A stretch of DNA of 64,000 nucleotides from CAXBBB01 sp963793245 (GCA_963793245.1 CAWBZG010000005.1:558001-622000); one strand, 5' to 3'; shown: positions 1 to 8,188, counted from the stretch's first letter. Translations and numbers: made by a program. Notes: a model not told the origin generated them from the sequence alone.

Positions 1-1
1 C

Positions 2-196
2 GTCTACCAAGTCGACGCCAAGACCGAACCTGCCGTCGACCGCGCCGCGCTCCGTTTCACCGAAGTCTACCTCGGCCACGTGACCGTCGACGACTTCCGG
101 CACAACGACCGCGGCAAGCTGGGCACGCGAACGGCGACGCTCGACAAGGACGGCATCGCCAAACTGCGCGAAAGCTGGGTCTATCTCGACCGCTAG
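2..196 (+). CDS. C-terminal fragment of an unidentified protein
   Basis: An open frame enters from the left edge of the window and ends at a TAG at 194-196. It gives 64 residues ending KLRESWVYLDR, a charged, soluble-looking segment with no motif I recognise. The start and most of the gene lie outside the window. Its codon choice (GTC, GAC, CGC) matches neighbouring genes, which supports real coding sequence. Its stop codon overlaps the stop of the convergent methyltransferase gene in a shared CTAG. The function is unknown. Confidence 0.55.
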   Translation, partial: VYQVDAKTEPAVDRAALRFTEVYLGHVTVDDFRHNDRGKLGTRTATLDKDGIAKLRESWVYLDR

Positions 197-1313
197 CCGA
201 CGTCGAGCGCAGCGAGTTGGGGGATGGCCTTCTGAGCGAGCGCGACGTACTCGGCGTCCATCTCGATGCCGATGCTGTCGTAACCGACTGCGTTGGCCGC
301 TGCCAGCGTCGAGCCGCCGCCCGCGAACGGGTCGAGCACGACGCCTTCGCCGAGCGGAAGCGCTGCCCGCACGACCTGCCGCATGAATGCCTGCGGTTTG
401 AGACTCGGATGCGGCGCGATCTGCTTCTCCTTTTTGCGCGTCGGATGCGAGGTGATCACGTCGCCGAACGGTTTGTCGTCCGAGATGCGACGTAGTCCGC
501 CGGTTTTCCATTTACGCAGATTGTCCTGCACGCGTCCGTCGAGTGGCTTGCGGTAGAGCAGCCACGGCTCCCACTGCGAACGCGGCATCACGGAAACGCC
601 GTCGAACTCCTCGTGCGCGTTCTTCGGGCGATCGCCGCCGCGCATCGTCATCACGAGCCGAATGATTTCGCCGCGTCGCTCCAATCCAGCCCGAACGAAG
701 GCGTCCGACAGCAGATACGAGACGAGCGGGTTGGCAGCGACCATCAGACATCCGCCTGGAACGAGAATGCGGCGCACAGCTCGTCCCCAGCGTAGAAAGA
801 AGCGGTGTAAGTCGTCGAGTTGCGCTGTCGTCAGCGTCGTAAACCGGGGCAGCGGCGCGCGCTGATGTCCGTCGAACGAGGGCGGAATGCGCCAGACGCC
901 GCCCTTTCCACTGCGGAGCTTCTGCTTCTCGGTCTTGGAATACTCGACCAGTCCGTACGGTGGATCGGTGACGACGGCGTGGATGCTGTTTTCCTCGCGC
1001 GCTTCCATCCACGCAAAGCAATCGGCCTGCACGAGCGTCGCCTGACCGATCTGGACCGAGGGAAATGGCTCAGGCTTCTGAGCAAGGGGCGGCGCGTCAA
1101 TGGAGCGGTAGCGCCCACGTCCCACCTTCTCGAACTGCTCGGGCGTGTTGAGTTGCAGGTACGACTGCACCGACGAGCGCGGCACCTCGCCTCCCACGTA
1201 ATCGACGACCGACTCGTGAATCGCTTTGACCGATGCCTCAGCCCCCTAACGGCATCAATGGAATAGCGGATGGCATCGCGCACGACTCCAGGACTGTTTC
1301 TGACGGTTTCCAT
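193..1313 (-). CDS. Site-specific DNA methyltransferase (beta-class, DPPY), N-terminus frameshifted
   Basis: This is an adenine-N6 or cytosine-N4 DNA methyltransferase. The intact frame runs from a GTG at 1197 to 193 (334 aa). DPPY, the catalytic motif IV, is at residues 78-81. The AdoMet-binding motif DPFAGGGST comes near the C-terminus, so the order IV-TRD-I indicates the beta class. An in-frame stop sits just upstream of the GTG, but the preceding codons read SVKAIHESVVDYVGGEVPRS. One extra base in the C run at 1242-1246 joins this to an ATG at 1313 (METVRNSPGVVRDAI...). That would give a winged-helix-like N-terminal segment of about 40 more residues. No restriction endonuclease is adjacent, so it may be a solitary methylase. 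I annotate the full span and treat the frame break as a likely sequence error. Confidence 0.8.
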
Positions 1314-1404
1314 TGAATCAAAGGTAGGTGTGACCTAATGTAAGACGTTCGGAACGTCATGCGCAATCGATCTGCATAGTCCTCCGCGATTTACACGCTC
1401 TTCG

Positions 1405-1436
1405 TTGCTTGTCAGGCGGCTACCGCGCTATATTTG
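1405..1436 (+). promoter_or_regulatory. Bacteroidota-type promoter upstream of tRNA-Ser(GCU)
   Basis: TATATTTG at 1429-1436 fits the TAnnTTTG -7 element known from Bacteroidota sigma factors. A TTG-containing -33-like element (TTGCTTG, 1405-1411) lies 17 bases upstream. The tRNA begins 28 bases downstream. The match is seen directly; promoter activity is inferred. Confidence 0.5.
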
Positions 1437-1463
1437 CCGTCCGATTGGCCTCGTGCCTTGCTC

Positions 1464-1551
1464 GGAGGAGTGGGTGAGTGGCTGAAACCAGCACTTTGCT
1501 AAAGTGCCGTGCGCCTAAAGCGTACCGGGGGTTCGAATCCCCCCTCCTCCG
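1464..1551 (+). tRNA. tRNA-Ser (anticodon GCU)
   Basis: An 88-nt cloverleaf with acceptor stem GGAGGAG/CTCCTCC. The anticodon stem is GCACT/AGTGC around loop TTGCTAA, so the anticodon is GCT, reading AGC/AGU serine codons. The T-arm is GGGGG-TTCGAAT-CCCCC. A long variable arm between the anticodon and T arms is the class II feature expected of tRNA-Ser. The discriminator is G. CCA is not encoded. A promoter-like element lies just upstream and a hairpin terminator just downstream. Confidence 0.95.
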
Positions 1552-1555
1552 CACC

Positions 1556-1595
1556 AAAACGCCGCCCCAGACGCTGAGTCTGGAGCGGCGTTTTT
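1556..1595. terminator. Bidirectional rho-independent terminator
   Basis: A long GC-rich stem (AACGCCGC...GCGGCGTT, extended by CCAGAC/GTCTGG) with a 5-base loop is followed by TTTT on the plus strand and by a T run on the minus strand. It sits between the tRNA and the convergent lipoprotein gene and can serve both. Confidence 0.8.
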
Positions 1596-1611
1596 CGTTT
1601 GACGAGCAGCG

Positions 1612-2232
1612 TCAGTTGATAGTAACGGGGAACGTGAAGTCGATGTCGTTCTCCACGATGCCGGGTCGCGCAGCAGCAGTCGCCGTGTCGTTGCGCTTGT
1701 CGGTGGGGAGGTTGGCGTCCTCCTCGTAGTGGCGCAGTTTGACGCGGAACGTACCGGTATCGTTGAAGCCACCAACAACAGCCATCTGGAACGTCAGACC
1801 AAGCGGATCACCGTTGGGGTCGGTGTCGAGGTTGGAGATCGTGATGTTGTCGCTCACGGCACCTTCGGCGGTGTAGAAGAAACGGTGAGCGTCTGGCTCT
1901 TCGTCGCGGATCTCGGCGGTAATGCTTTCAGGCGGCGATTCGAGCGTGTTTTGCAAATCGATGGCGACGTTGTACGTCGCGCCGGGTATGAGAATGAGCG
2001 GTTCAGCATTTTGTAGCACGCCCGCTTCGTCGAAGTTGGCGTCAGCGGTTACCACGGCGCCTCCGCCCTGAGGCGACAGCGTGAGGCGGACGAGCGTGAT
2101 GACCTCTTCTTCTCCTCCGCCTTCGTCTTCGTCGGGATCGTTGCTGTCACATGCGGTGACGAGCAGTAGACCGGCGAGAAGCGGCAGAAAGGCGAGGCGG
2201 CGAAGCGCGCGGTAGGAAAGCGTGGTACGCAT
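1612..2232 (-). CDS. Lipoprotein of the type 1 periplasmic binding fold superfamily, TonB-receptor partner
   Basis: A 206-aa lipoprotein. The start at 2232 (MRTTLSYRALRR) gives a clean signal peptide ending in the lipobox LLLVTAC with the lipidated Cys at residue 28, followed by an Asp/Glu-rich linker. The mature part is beta-rich with GNPLGL and GTFRVKLRH-like segments, typical of small lipoproteins next to zinc/copper-type TonB receptors in Bacteroidota. It lies 103 bases downstream of the TonB receptor on the same strand, so probably the same transcript. A role in binding substrate at the outer membrane is inferred from context. A longer frame reaching 2409 runs into the receptor gene and lacks a signal peptide at its start. 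Confidence 0.65.
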   Translation of the reverse strand: MRTTLSYRALRRLAFLPLLAGLLLVTACDSNDPDEDEGGGEEEVITLVRLTLSPQGGGAVVTADANFDEAGVLQNAEPLILIPGATYNVAIDLQNTLESPPESITAEIRDEEPDAHRFFYTAEGAVSDNITISNLDTDPNGDPLGLTFQMAVVGGFNDTGTFRVKLRHYEEDANLPTDKRNDTATAAARPGIVENDIDFTFPVTIN

Positions 2233-2335
2233 GGGGTTGGGGGTTTGGGTTGGTTGGTTTAGGTGATGTAGGGCGACGCCGTGCGTCTCCCAGAAGTCGC
2301 CGCCGTCAGACGACAGCGGCGCGACCGATCTAGCA

Positions 2336-4717
2336 TCAGTCGTGGTGGTCGCCGCGTCCGAGCGGGACGTCGATGCGCAGGGCGACGTTGCGACCCGTGT
2401 CATGCGCAAACAGGCGATAGCGGCTCAGCACGTCGCGGTAGGTCGTATCGAGCAGATTGTCGACGCCTAGGCTGACGCGTGCCGGACGGCTGCCGCCCAG
2501 CGCGACATCGGTCTGGATCTGCGCCGACCAGAGCGTGTAGGCGGGCGGCGGCTCGGCGTAGCCCAGCGCGACGACCGATCCGGCTTCGTCGACGGTCGTC
2601 GGAAAGCGCGTCTGCCGAAAGGCGTGCGTCACCTCAATCGTCGCCGACGGACCGCGCAGAATAGACAGGTTGGGCAGCGCATATCCCAGAGACAGGCGGA
2701 TGCGGTCGGACGGCATCTCGAACAACGGCTGATCGCGGCCTCGGTCGGTCCCGCGCAAGAGCGAAAACGCCCCGCCCAGCGTCACGCGCGACACGTCGAC
2801 TTCCAGGCCGCCATCGGCACCGATCAGAAGAGCATCGGTTTGCTCGTGCTCGAACGCAGGAAACACGCCGCGCACGGTCGTCACGACGCGTTGCTGAGGA
2901 AGCAGCAGCAAGTAATCGTCGATGCTGTTGGCGTAGACACTCGCCTCGCCGCGCACGGTGAGCGACTGGTGACGGAGCGTCGCGTCGAGTCCGTAGCTGC
3001 GCTCGGCGTCGAGGTCCGTATTGCCGAACTCGAACTGACCGGTGCCGTGGTGAACGCCGTAGCTGAACAATTCGTTGGGGCCGGGCGGCCGCCACGCCAG
3101 CGACACGTTCGATGCAATCGACCACGCATCGGCGAAGCGCCACAGTGCGCCGCCCGCCGCACTCAGTCCGCTCCACGCGCGATCGGTACGCTCAAAATCG
3201 CCCCGACCACCGGCCTCGCGTGGGTGAGCGATCAAGTCGTGGACCTCCCATCGCGCTCCGGCTTCGAGCGTCACGTCGGCGCGCGTCCACAGGCCACGCC
3301 CGAACGCACCGCCCGACACCATCCGGCTGTTCGGCACGAGGTAGCCGACAGCGTTCGTGTTGCCCTGCGTCTCGCCCGATACGCCGACAGTCCACAACGC
3401 GTCGCCCCCCATCAGACCGACCGGACGATGGCGATAGACGGCGTCGAGCGTGTGCGTCTGCAACGTCAGGTCGATCTGAGGGCGCGCCAGAGGATCGCGC
3501 CCCGCCAGTCGGTCGGCGTCGAACTCGCGCCGCCGGTTCTGCTGATAGCCGTATTGCACTTGGGCGTTGGCGCCACCGGGCAGTCTGCGACGCAAGCGGA
3601 CGGCGGCCAAATCGTGCGCGACGACCTGCTTGGGCGCGTCGATGGTATAGCCGAACTGGTAGTCTACGGCTGGGCGTCCGGTCGCGATGACTTCGTCCAG
3701 ATCAGCAAACGTATTGAAGTGGGAGCCGCGGTAGATGCCCAAATCCGTGCGGTAGGCGCTCGCGTGCGCTTCGGCTTCCCATCCGCCCCGGACGTAGGCT
3801 GCGGCGACTTCGCCCGCGCGCTCAAAAAATGCCGTGTTGCCCAGCACGTAGTCGGGCGTCCGCGCGTCGCCCGCACGCCGAAGGCTGACCTGCGCCCGCA
3901 CGCCCAACCCGGGAATCGCTTTGGAAGCACCTTCGACCGCTGCCGTCCCCGCCAGTTGGTCGCTGTTCGAGAACGCGTTGAGCGCCACGCGCCCGCCCCA
4001 GCCCGGCGCCGTCGGAAGCGCCGCATCTTCCAACCGAACGACGCCGCCAATCGCGCCTGCTCCATACTCGACCCCCGCCGCACCACGCACGACCTCGACA
4101 CGCGCCGGAGCGAACGGATCGACTTCGGGCGCATGCTCGGCGCCCCACTGCTGCCCCTGCATCACAATGCCGCTGCGCACGACGACGACGCGGTCCGAGT
4201 GCAGGCCGCGAATGACCGGCTTGCTGATGCTCGGCCCCGTCGACAAGCTCCCCACACCGGGCACGCGTTCGAGCGTTGCCCCCAACGTTTGCCCGCGCAC
4301 GTCGGCCAGTTCAGCCGCATCTAGCCGCGCGACAGACTGCGCGCTCCGTTCGAGCGCTTCGGCGATGGCATCTTCGGTCACGACGACTTCACCCGCCTCA
4401 TCGACGAGGGCCGTCATCTCGAAGCGGACGGAAACGTCGCCCGCCCGCAAGTCAACAACTCGCCGAATCGACTCGAAGCCCACGAAGCGCACGTCGACCG
4501 TTAGCGTATCAGCGGGCAACTGAGCCAGACGAAACTGGCCGTCGGCGCCTGCCAGCGATCCGACCGAAAGGCGCGGAGCCGTCACAGTAGCGCCGGACAG
4601 AGGAGCGCCATCGGACGCAACCACCACGCCGGTCAGCGTGCGAGAAACAGTCTGTGCAGACGCCCCAACGGGGACGCAGGCCGCGCACAGAACGACCAAA
4701 AGGGATAGCGAGCGCAT
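2336..4717 (-). CDS. TonB-dependent outer-membrane receptor, probably for a metal (ZnuD-like)
   Basis: A 793-aa receptor. The start at 4717 (MRSLSLLVVLCAACVPVGASAQ) gives a standard signal peptide; the frame can extend 7 residues to 4738. After the signal comes a carboxypeptidase-regulatory-like beta domain (about residues 25-100), then a plug domain (LERVPGVGSLSTGPSISKPV, VEVVRGAAGVEYGAGAIGG), then the 22-strand barrel. The barrel stretch ELFSYGVHHGTGQFEFGN resembles zinc receptors of the ZnuD type, where HHGT-like residues are common. It is preceded by a His-rich exported protein and followed by a lipoprotein, which supports metal uptake. The exact substrate is not proven. Confidence 0.88.
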   Translation of the reverse strand: MRSLSLLVVLCAACVPVGASAQTVSRTLTGVVVASDGAPLSGATVTAPRLSVGSLAGADGQFRLAQLPADTLTVDVRFVGFESIRRVVDLRAGDVSVRFEMTALVDEAGEVVVTEDAIAEALERSAQSVARLDAAELADVRGQTLGATLERVPGVGSLSTGPSISKPVIRGLHSDRVVVVRSGIVMQGQQWGAEHAPEVDPFAPARVEVVRGAAGVEYGAGAIGGVVRLEDAALPTAPGWGGRVALNAFSNSDQLAGTAAVEGASKAIPGLGVRAQVSLRRAGDARTPDYVLGNTAFFERAGEVAAAYVRGGWEAEAHASAYRTDLGIYRGSHFNTFADLDEVIATGRPAVDYQFGYTIDAPKQVVAHDLAAVRLRRRLPGGANAQVQYGYQQNRRREFDADRLAGRDPLARPQIDLTLQTHTLDAVYRHRPVGLMGGDALWTVGVSGETQGNTNAVGYLVPNSRMVSGGAFGRGLWTRADVTLEAGARWEVHDLIAHPREAGGRGDFERTDRAWSGLSAAGGALWRFADAWSIASNVSLAWRPPGPNELFSYGVHHGTGQFEFGNTDLDAERSYGLDATLRHQSLTVRGEASVYANSIDDYLLLLPQQRVVTTVRGVFPAFEHEQTDALLIGADGGLEVDVSRVTLGGAFSLLRGTDRGRDQPLFEMPSDRIRLSLGYALPNLSILRGPSATIEVTHAFRQTRFPTTVDEAGSVVALGYAEPPPAYTLWSAQIQTDVALGGSRPARVSLGVDNLLDTTYRDVLSRYRLFAHDTGRNVALRIDVPLGRGDHHD

Positions 4718-4829
4718 CGAACGATCTGAACTCGACACCTCAGAACAGAGGCACCAGCGGCGAGATTACGCGCACATGGATCATCCACGTGCGCACTCAT
4801 CAGCGCGCCATCGTCCGATCAGGACACAC

Positions 4830-5177
4830 TCAGGCGCGCGCGTTCAGACGGACAGGTGGCCCTCGGTCGCTCGGCTGCTCGACCGCCGCATCCATCCCAA
4901 TCGAAGCCGCATCAACGCCTAGAGCGACAGACTGCATCGCTCCGGCAGACAGCACGTCGCCCGATACCAGCGCAGCCAGGGAGACCGCGCACAGGCATGG
5001 CCCGTGGTTGCTCGCGTGCTCGTGCGCGACGGCACCATAGTCACCCGATCCGTCCAGGTGGACAGCGTCGTGCTTCTGGTGCGAGTGGTCGATCTCGTGC
5101 GCAATCGGCGCCGCCACACCGCCGATCCCGAACAGGATCAGCAGCAGTAAGGCAAACGCGGGACGCTGGGTCGACAT
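4830..5177 (-). CDS. Small exported His/Cys-rich protein, likely metal-related
   Basis: A 115-aa protein that I do not recognise at family level, though it looks like DUF2946-type small proteins. Residues 8-24 form a hydrophobic signal or anchor. Metal-ligand clusters follow: HEIDHSHQKH at 27-36, HEH at 52-54, H58 and CLC at 61-63. A second hydrophobic stretch covers about 64-95. The start at 5177 is chosen because the hydrophobic segment follows immediately. The gene is 112 bases upstream of the TonB receptor on the same strand, so it probably heads a metal uptake or sensing operon. Zinc or copper are the candidates. Confidence 0.6.
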   Translation of the reverse strand: MSTQRPAFALLLLILFGIGGVAAPIAHEIDHSHQKHDAVHLDGSGDYGAVAHEHASNHGPCLCAVSLAALVSGDVLSAGAMQSVALGVDAASIGMDAAVEQPSDRGPPVRLNARA

Positions 5178-5275
5178 GGGGAGATACACGACGGCGCGCG
5201 CGGTGGGTTTCAGCTTTGCGTGCTGCAGCCAGTGAAGGAGCGGTGCCCAGCCCAAAGTTGAGACGCTCACGAGCC

Positions 5276-6025
5276 TTACATCGCCATCCCGCCGTCGACG
5301 TGGAGCGTGTGGCCCGTGATGTAGCCTGCTGCGTCCGACGATAGGAAGACGACGGCGTTGGCGATGTCCTGAGGCGAAGCACCGCGTCCGAGCGGCGTGC
5401 CGGACAGCATGGCCTCGCGCGCTTTGTCGCCCAGGTCCGCCGTCATCTCGGTCTCGACGAAGCCTGGCGCGACGACGTTGGCGCGCACGCCACGTCCGCC
5501 GAGTTCTTTGGCCAGGCTCTTGGTGAAGCCGATGATGCCCGCTTTCGAGGCTGCGTAGTTGGCCTGTCCCGGATTGCCCATCACGCCGACGACCGACGAC
5601 AGGTTGACGACCGATCCGCCCCGCTGCTTCATCATCGGGCGATACGCCGCCTTGCAAAACGCGAACACGCTTTTCAGGTTGGTCCCGATGACCGCGTCCC
5701 AATCGTCTTCCGACATGCGGATCATCAGCCCATCGCGCGTAACGCCCGCGTTGTTGACAAGCACGTCGAGGTTTCCCCACTCTTTGACGACGGCATCCAC
5801 GACGTGGGCTGCATGCGCGACATCCGCTGCATCGCCTTGGAAGACGAGCACATCGGTACCGCCCGCGCGGAGTTCGTCGGCCAGAGCATTTGCTTCTTCT
5901 TCCCGGCTGCGAAACGTGAATGCGACCTTGGCGCCCGCCTGAGCGAGCGTCTGAACGATGGCACGTCCGATGCCGCGCGAGCCGCCCGTAACGAGCGCCG
6001 TTTTTCCTTCGAGTGAAATCATCAA
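5276..6025 (-). CDS. fabG: 3-oxoacyl-[acyl-carrier-protein] reductase
   Basis: NADPH-dependent reductase of type II fatty-acid synthesis, 249 aa, the usual length. It is a short-chain dehydrogenase with the cofactor motif TGGSRGIG (residues 13-20), NNAG (91-94), catalytic Ser143/144 in NLSS, and the YxxxK pair Tyr157/Lys161. The C-terminal HVDGGMAM is typical of FabG. It is last in the plsX-fabH-fabD-fabG run. acpP, which often follows fabG, is not here; the next gene is the His-rich exported protein. A 20-base palindromic repeat lies 10 bases upstream of the start. Confidence 0.95.
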   Translation of the reverse strand: MMISLEGKTALVTGGSRGIGRAIVQTLAQAGAKVAFTFRSREEEANALADELRAGGTDVLVFQGDAADVAHAAHVVDAVVKEWGNLDVLVNNAGVTRDGLMIRMSEDDWDAVIGTNLKSVFAFCKAAYRPMMKQRGGSVVNLSSVVGVMGNPGQANYAASKAGIIGFTKSLAKELGGRGVRANVVAPGFVETEMTADLGDKAREAMLSGTPLGRGASPQDIANAVVFLSSDAAGYITGHTLHVDGGMAM

Positions 6026-6034
6026 TTTGGGAGA

Positions 6035-6062
6035 GAAGCGCCGTTATATATAACGGCGGTAC
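6035..6062. repeat. Palindromic intergenic repeat, family C copy 1
   Basis: It contains the perfect 20-base palindrome CGCCGTTATATATAACGGCG at 6039-6058, flanked by GAAG and GTAC. A second copy, shorter by one TA step and with the same flanks, lies at 37501-37526. Both copies are between same-strand genes and close to a start codon (fabG here). No T run follows, so a terminator is unlikely. Confidence 0.8.
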
Positions 6063-6093
6063 AGGGAGAGGTGAGAGAAAAACGGAAGCCCCC

Positions 6094-6118
6094 GTAGCGT
6101 CGCAGCATGCTGCGACGA
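6094..6118. repeat. Palindromic intergenic repeat, family B copy 1
   Basis: The core GTCGCAGCATGCTGCGAC (6099-6116) is a perfect 18-base palindrome, preceded by GTAGC and followed by GA. A variant at 47838-47862 keeps the pairing through a compensatory C-to-T/G-to-A change. It lies between fabD and fabG, next to a family C repeat. Confidence 0.75.
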
Positions 6119-6128
6119 GAGGCAACCG

Positions 6129-7073
6129 TCAGCCGTTCAAAAACGCCGTCAGTTCGTCCGCCGTGCCCAGCGTGAGCGTTTCCGTCGTGCGACCCAGCGT
6201 GCGCTTGGCCAAGCCCGACAGCACATTTCCGCTTCCAACCTCGACGAAGCGCGACACCCCAGCCGTCTGCATCGCCGACAATGTCTGCGACCAGCGCACC
6301 GGCGCCGTCAATTGGTCGAGCAGACGTGCACGGATCTCGTCGGGATCGACGGTCGGCGCGGCGGTGACGTTGAGGTAGACGGGACAGATCGGCGACTCGA
6401 TGGCAACGTCGGCGAGGGCGGTGGCAAGTCCCGCGCGGGCGGCTTCCATCAGCGGCGAGTGGAATGCGCCTCCAACAGCCAGGCCAACGGCTTTCCGCGC
6501 GCCAAACTCCGCCGCCTGAGCGATCGCCCGAGCGACGGCGTCTTCGTGGCCCGAGATGACGACCTGTCCCGGCGAGTTATAGTTGGCCGGAACGACGACG
6601 CTGATGGGCGTCGAAACCGACGCGCATAACGCCTCGACTTGCTCGTCCTCGGCGCCCAGAATCGCCGCCATCGTGCCCGGCTGCACGCTTCCGGCTAGCG
6701 CCATCTGCTCACCCCGCAGCCGGACCAACCGCAGACCGTCGGCGAACGAAATGGCTCCAGCCGCCGCCAGTGCGCTGTACTCGCCCAAACTGTGTCCGGC
6801 AACAGCCGACGGAGTCAGCTTAGGCGCAGCGACGGCCCACGCCGCCATGCTGTGGACGTAAAGCGCGGGCTGCGTGACCTCGGTGGCACGCAGCTTCTCG
6901 GCTGCATCGTTCGACCCCGAAACGTCGAACATCAAAGCCGTCAGCCCAAAGCCCAAGATCTCGTCGGCCTGCTCCAACCGAGCACGAGCGTCGGGAAACG
7001 CGTCAAACAAATCGATCGCCATGCCTGGCTTCTGCGCGCCCTGCCCAGGAAAAAGAAGTGCTGTCATACTCAT
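6129..7073 (-). CDS. fabD: Malonyl-CoA:ACP transacylase
   Basis: Transfers malonyl from CoA to acyl carrier protein in fatty-acid synthesis; 314 aa, the family norm. The N-terminal FPGQGAQKPGM, the nucleophile Ser95 in GHSLGEYSAL and the catalytic His205 in GGAFHSPLM are all present. The start at 7073 (MSMTALLFPGQG) could be two codons downstream at 7067. It sits between fabH and fabG in the same orientation and is surely co-transcribed, though two sets of intergenic palindromes separate it from its neighbours. Confidence 0.95.
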   Translation of the reverse strand: MSMTALLFPGQGAQKPGMAIDLFDAFPDARARLEQADEILGFGLTALMFDVSGSNDAAEKLRATEVTQPALYVHSMAAWAVAAPKLTPSAVAGHSLGEYSALAAAGAISFADGLRLVRLRGEQMALAGSVQPGTMAAILGAEDEQVEALCASVSTPISVVVPANYNSPGQVVISGHEDAVARAIAQAAEFGARKAVGLAVGGAFHSPLMEAARAGLATALADVAIESPICPVYLNVTAAPTVDPDEIRARLLDQLTAPVRWSQTLSAMQTAGVSRFVEVGSGNVLSGLAKRTLGRTTETLTLGTADELTAFLNG

Positions 7074-7093
7074 ATCTGTGCCTGTGATATCCT

Positions 7094-7123
7094 GTAAGGG
7101 CGATTCACGAATCCGAATCGCCC
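7094..7123. repeat. Palindromic intergenic repeat, family A copy 1
   Basis: GGGCGATTC (7098-7106) and GAATCGCCC (7115-7123) form a 9-bp stem around an 8-base loop. The preceding GTAA makes a 13-base match (GTAAGGGCGATTC) to 19882-19894. It lies between fabH and fabD. There is no T run on the transcribed strand after the stem, so I do not call it a terminator. Confidence 0.65.
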
Positions 7124-7144
7124 AGTTTCAAAAAAGCAGTCGGT

Positions 7145-8188
7145 CTACAGTCCCGACATCTGATCCAGCGGCGTCCGCTCGTCCGGACCATGCTCCATCG
7201 CCGAGCCGTCGTAGCTCCACTTGACGTAGCTGGCGCCCCACGTAAACCCGCCACCAAATGCCGCGAGCACCAGATTGTCGCCCGGGCGGAGATCGCGCTC
7301 CCACTCGGCGAGACACAGCGGAATCGTCGCCGCCGTCGTGTTGCCGAAGCGGTCGATGTTGAGCATGACCTTTTCCATGCCGACATCCATGCGGCTCGCC
7401 GTCGCCGAGATAATGCGCAGGTTGGCCTGGTGCGGCACCAAGAACCGGATGTCGTCGCCCGAAAGACCGTTGCGCTCCATCACGTCAGCGGCGGCCTCGG
7501 CCATGCCGACGACGGCGCGCTTGAACACGGGGCGTCCGTCCTGCTGCAAATAGTTCTGGTTCAGGTCGACGGTGTCGGGGCGCGTCGGGCGCAGGCTGCC
7601 GCCGCCGGGAATCGAGAGCAGATCGCCCCCCGCTCCGTCGCTGTGCTCGACCGAGTCGATGACGCCGGTTTCGTCGGTCGACGGTTCGAGCAGGACAGCA
7701 CCAGCGCCGTCGCCGAACAGGATGCACGTGTTGCGGTCCGAATAGTCGATGATGCTCGACATCATGTCGGCGCCGATCACGAGGACACGCTTGTGCTTAC
7801 CGCTCTCGATAAACTGCGCGCCGGTCGACAGCGCGAACAAGAAGCCCGAACAGGCCGCGACCAAGTCGAAGCCCCACGCATCGCTCTCCAAATTCTGCTG
7901 CACCAGCGACGCCGTCGCCGGGCAATGCATATCGGGCGTCGTCGTGCCGACGATGATCAGGTCGATGTCGGCTCCGGTCAAGCCGCGCTTGTTGAGCAGC
8001 ACGCGTGCCGCTTCGGTCGCCATGAACGCCGTCGCCTTGCCTTCGCCTTTGAGAATGCGACGCTCCGAGATGCCCGTCCGAGAGCGAATCCACTCGTCGT
8101 TCGTGTCGACCATCGTTTCGAGGTCGGCGTTCGTCAGGCGGTCGGGCGGCAGGTAGTGACCGACAGCGGTAATCGCGGCGCGGGGCAT
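7145..8188 (-). CDS. fabH: 3-oxoacyl-[acyl-carrier-protein] synthase III
   Basis: Condenses an acyl-CoA primer with malonyl-ACP to start fatty-acid synthesis. It is 347 aa from the chosen start MPRAAITAVGHYLPPDRLTN at 8188; the frame reaches 8239 but the extra residues are not FabH-like. The catalytic triad is visible: Cys113 (AACSGFLFAL), His253 (VPHQANLR) and Asn283 (FGNTTAATIP). A roughly 30-residue insert around 180-210 (EHSDGAGGDLLSIPGGGS) is common in Bacteroidota-type FabH. It lies between plsX and fabD. Confidence 0.94.
   Translation of the reverse strand: MPRAAITAVGHYLPPDRLTNADLETMVDTNDEWIRSRTGISERRILKGEGKATAFMATEAARVLLNKRGLTGADIDLIIVGTTTPDMHCPATASLVQQNLESDAWGFDLVAACSGFLFALSTGAQFIESGKHKRVLVIGADMMSSIIDYSDRNTCILFGDGAGAVLLEPSTDETGVIDSVEHSDGAGGDLLSIPGGGSLRPTRPDTVDLNQNYLQQDGRPVFKRAVVGMAEAAADVMERNGLSGDDIRFLVPHQANLRIISATASRMDVGMEKVMLNIDRFGNTTAATIPLCLAEWERDLRPGDNLVLAAFGGGFTWGASYVKWSYDGSAMEHGPDERTPLDQMSGL

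Noticed and set aside
2624..4324. A 566-aa open frame on the plus strand opposite the TonB receptor
   Set aside because: It is the antisense of a clear receptor gene in high-GC DNA. The composition is random (Arg/His/Val-rich) and there is no motif.
4830..6125. A 431-aa open frame covering fabG and the His-rich gene
   Set aside because: Only its last 115 residues, from 5177, look like protein. The front part is an out-of-frame shadow of fabG.
7098..7123. Hairpin between fabH and fabD as an intrinsic terminator
   Set aside because: No T run follows the stem on the transcribed minus strand. It matches a repeat arm seen again at 19882.
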